Origin: Promethearchaeota archaeon
Lineage (GTDB): Archaea > Asgardarchaeota > Lokiarchaeia > Sigyniarchaeales > SOKP01
Reading direction: 5' to 3'
Assembly: GCA_019057355.1 (NCBI GenBank)
Contig: DXJM01000122.1
Coordinates: 1 to 5,742 of the forward strand
DNA length: 5,742 nucleotides
The notes under the pieces were generated by a model. It did no database searches. It saw only the letters and a program-made list of their open reading frames with translations, and was not told the origin of the DNA. The translations under genes and the position numbers were made by a program. Positions 5,179-5,742 of this stretch are shown piece after piece; the first letter of the stretch is position 1, and the number at the start of each line of letters is the position of its first letter.

Positions 5179-5694
5179 TTGGATAATAAAGAGATGCTTA
5201 TAATAGGTATTCGAAGCTCTCGAGATAACTCCTCAGAAGGAGAAATTGGCGATGAGCAACTTGAATGGATCATAAAGCAACTAAAAGAAAATGAGGAAAA
5301 AATAAAGATTTTGGCTTTACATCATCACGTCGTTGCAGTTCCGAGTGCGGAATGCAAGCGATCAACACTTGTTGACGCGGGAGAGCTTCTACAAGTAGCT
5401 CAAGATTATGAAATTGATCTCATTCTTCAAGGGCACCGTCACGTTCCTCATGCGTGGATTTTTGGAGATAGCATCTTATTATATTGCGGTACGTCTACAT
5501 CAGGTAAAGTCAGAGCTGATGATACACCTTGTTTCAATGAAATTTCAATTCATGAGGATAAGTTGGAGGTTCGAGTAGTTGATTCATATTCTTTGAAAAA
5601 ACATTTACTAATAAGCCAAAATCGTGGTAATATTGATTACCTCAAACCGAGAAATGATAGAATAAATCATTTGATTAGGACAAATATCTTTTAA
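5179..5694 (+). CDS. calcineurin-like metallophosphoesterase, C-terminal part (frame-broken)
   Basis: This frame holds the second half of the enzyme begun at 4895. It contains the His block LHHHVVAVP (47-55 counted from 5179), GHRH at 85-88 with the last metal ligands, and YCGTSTSGK typical of the closing strands. A TTG at 5179 is the nominal start, but no ribosome-binding site precedes it and the open frame runs back to about 5116. Family sequence is already present from 5137 onward, so it is best read as a continuation rather than a separate gene. By itself it lacks D9, H11, D42 and GNHD and should not be catalytic. The last 25 residues or so are basic and not recognisable. The stop is at 5692-5694, within the left arm of an inverted repeat. 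Confidence 0.85.
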   Translation: MDNKEMLIIGIRSSRDNSSEGEIGDEQLEWIIKQLKENEEKIKILALHHHVVAVPSAECKRSTLVDAGELLQVAQDYEIDLILQGHRHVPHAWIFGDSILLYCGTSTSGKVRADDTPCFNEISIHEDKLEVRVVDSYSLKKHLLISQNRGNIDYLKPRNDRINHLIRTNIF

Positions 5695-5742
5695 ACCTAA
5701 CCATTAAAAATTACTTAAGAAATTATAATAATTAGGTTTAAA
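5690..5742. repeat. 11-bp perfect inverted repeat after the metallophosphoesterase
   Basis: TTTAAACCTAA (5690-5700) and TTAGGTTTAAA (5732-5742) are perfect reverse complements separated by 31 AT-rich bases. The left arm overlaps the stop codon and the right arm runs into the window edge, so its full extent is unknown. It may be a hairpin-type terminator or an element boundary. Confidence 0.5.

Noticed and set aside
5146..5181. RNA structure stimulating -1 frameshifting after the T7 run
   Set aside because: The only nearby pairings are TTGG-T-CCAA with a one-base loop and a weak CAATT/AATTG hairpin 24 nt away. Neither is at the right distance or strong enough to count as support.
1..5742. CRISPR array, tRNA, rRNA, transposon or defence system
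   Set aside because: I saw no regularly spaced repeats, tRNA-like or rRNA-like sequence, transposase, integrase or defence-family motifs on either strand.

Overview
The window is a strongly AT-rich piece of an archaeal chromosome. The firmest sign is the first gene, a transcription factor B (TFB) with an N-terminal zinc ribbon and two cyclin-like repeats. The promoters agree: several genes have AT-rich TATA-like boxes about 40-60 bp before the start codon and a purine-rich Shine-Dalgarno (SD) site. The TFB linker (ERRAY...RKRTEPRWREFGSRT) is unlike the linker I recall from euryarchaeal and crenarchaeal TFBs. It reminds me of Asgard (Lokiarchaeia-like) TFBs, but that placement rests on memory and is tentative.

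Layout: (1) 137-1045 (+), TFB. (2) Converging on it with a 12-bp gap, 1058-1219 (-), a short 53-residue protein with ten cysteines built from two 27-residue units; it has a strong SD and a possible TATA box with a tandem upstream element. (3) 1468-3549 (-), a full-length DUF255/YyaL/SSP411-type protein (thioredoxin-like domain with CHWCH plus an alpha/alpha-barrel-like C-terminal region). An 8+2+8 bp perfect dyad lies where its transcription should start. (4) 3787-4374 (-), a nitroreductase-family FMN protein whose start codon is unclear. (5) 4375-4894, mostly non-coding, with a 12-bp tandem repeat, a 52-nt imperfect hairpin and a possible 37-residue ORF. (6) 4895-5694 (+), a calcineurin-like metallophosphoesterase cut in two frames by a one-base deficit at a T7 run. 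(7) An 11-bp inverted repeat from its stop codon to the window edge.

The three minus-strand genes share a loose redox/thiol/metal theme (Cys-rich metal-site protein, thioredoxin-like protein, flavin oxidoreductase). They are separated by 237-248 bp gaps with their own apparent promoters, so they look like separately controlled neighbours rather than one operon. I see no CRISPR array, tRNA, rRNA, insertion sequence or defence system. The points most worth a second look are the duplicated Cys-rich mini-protein and the metallophosphoesterase frame break.
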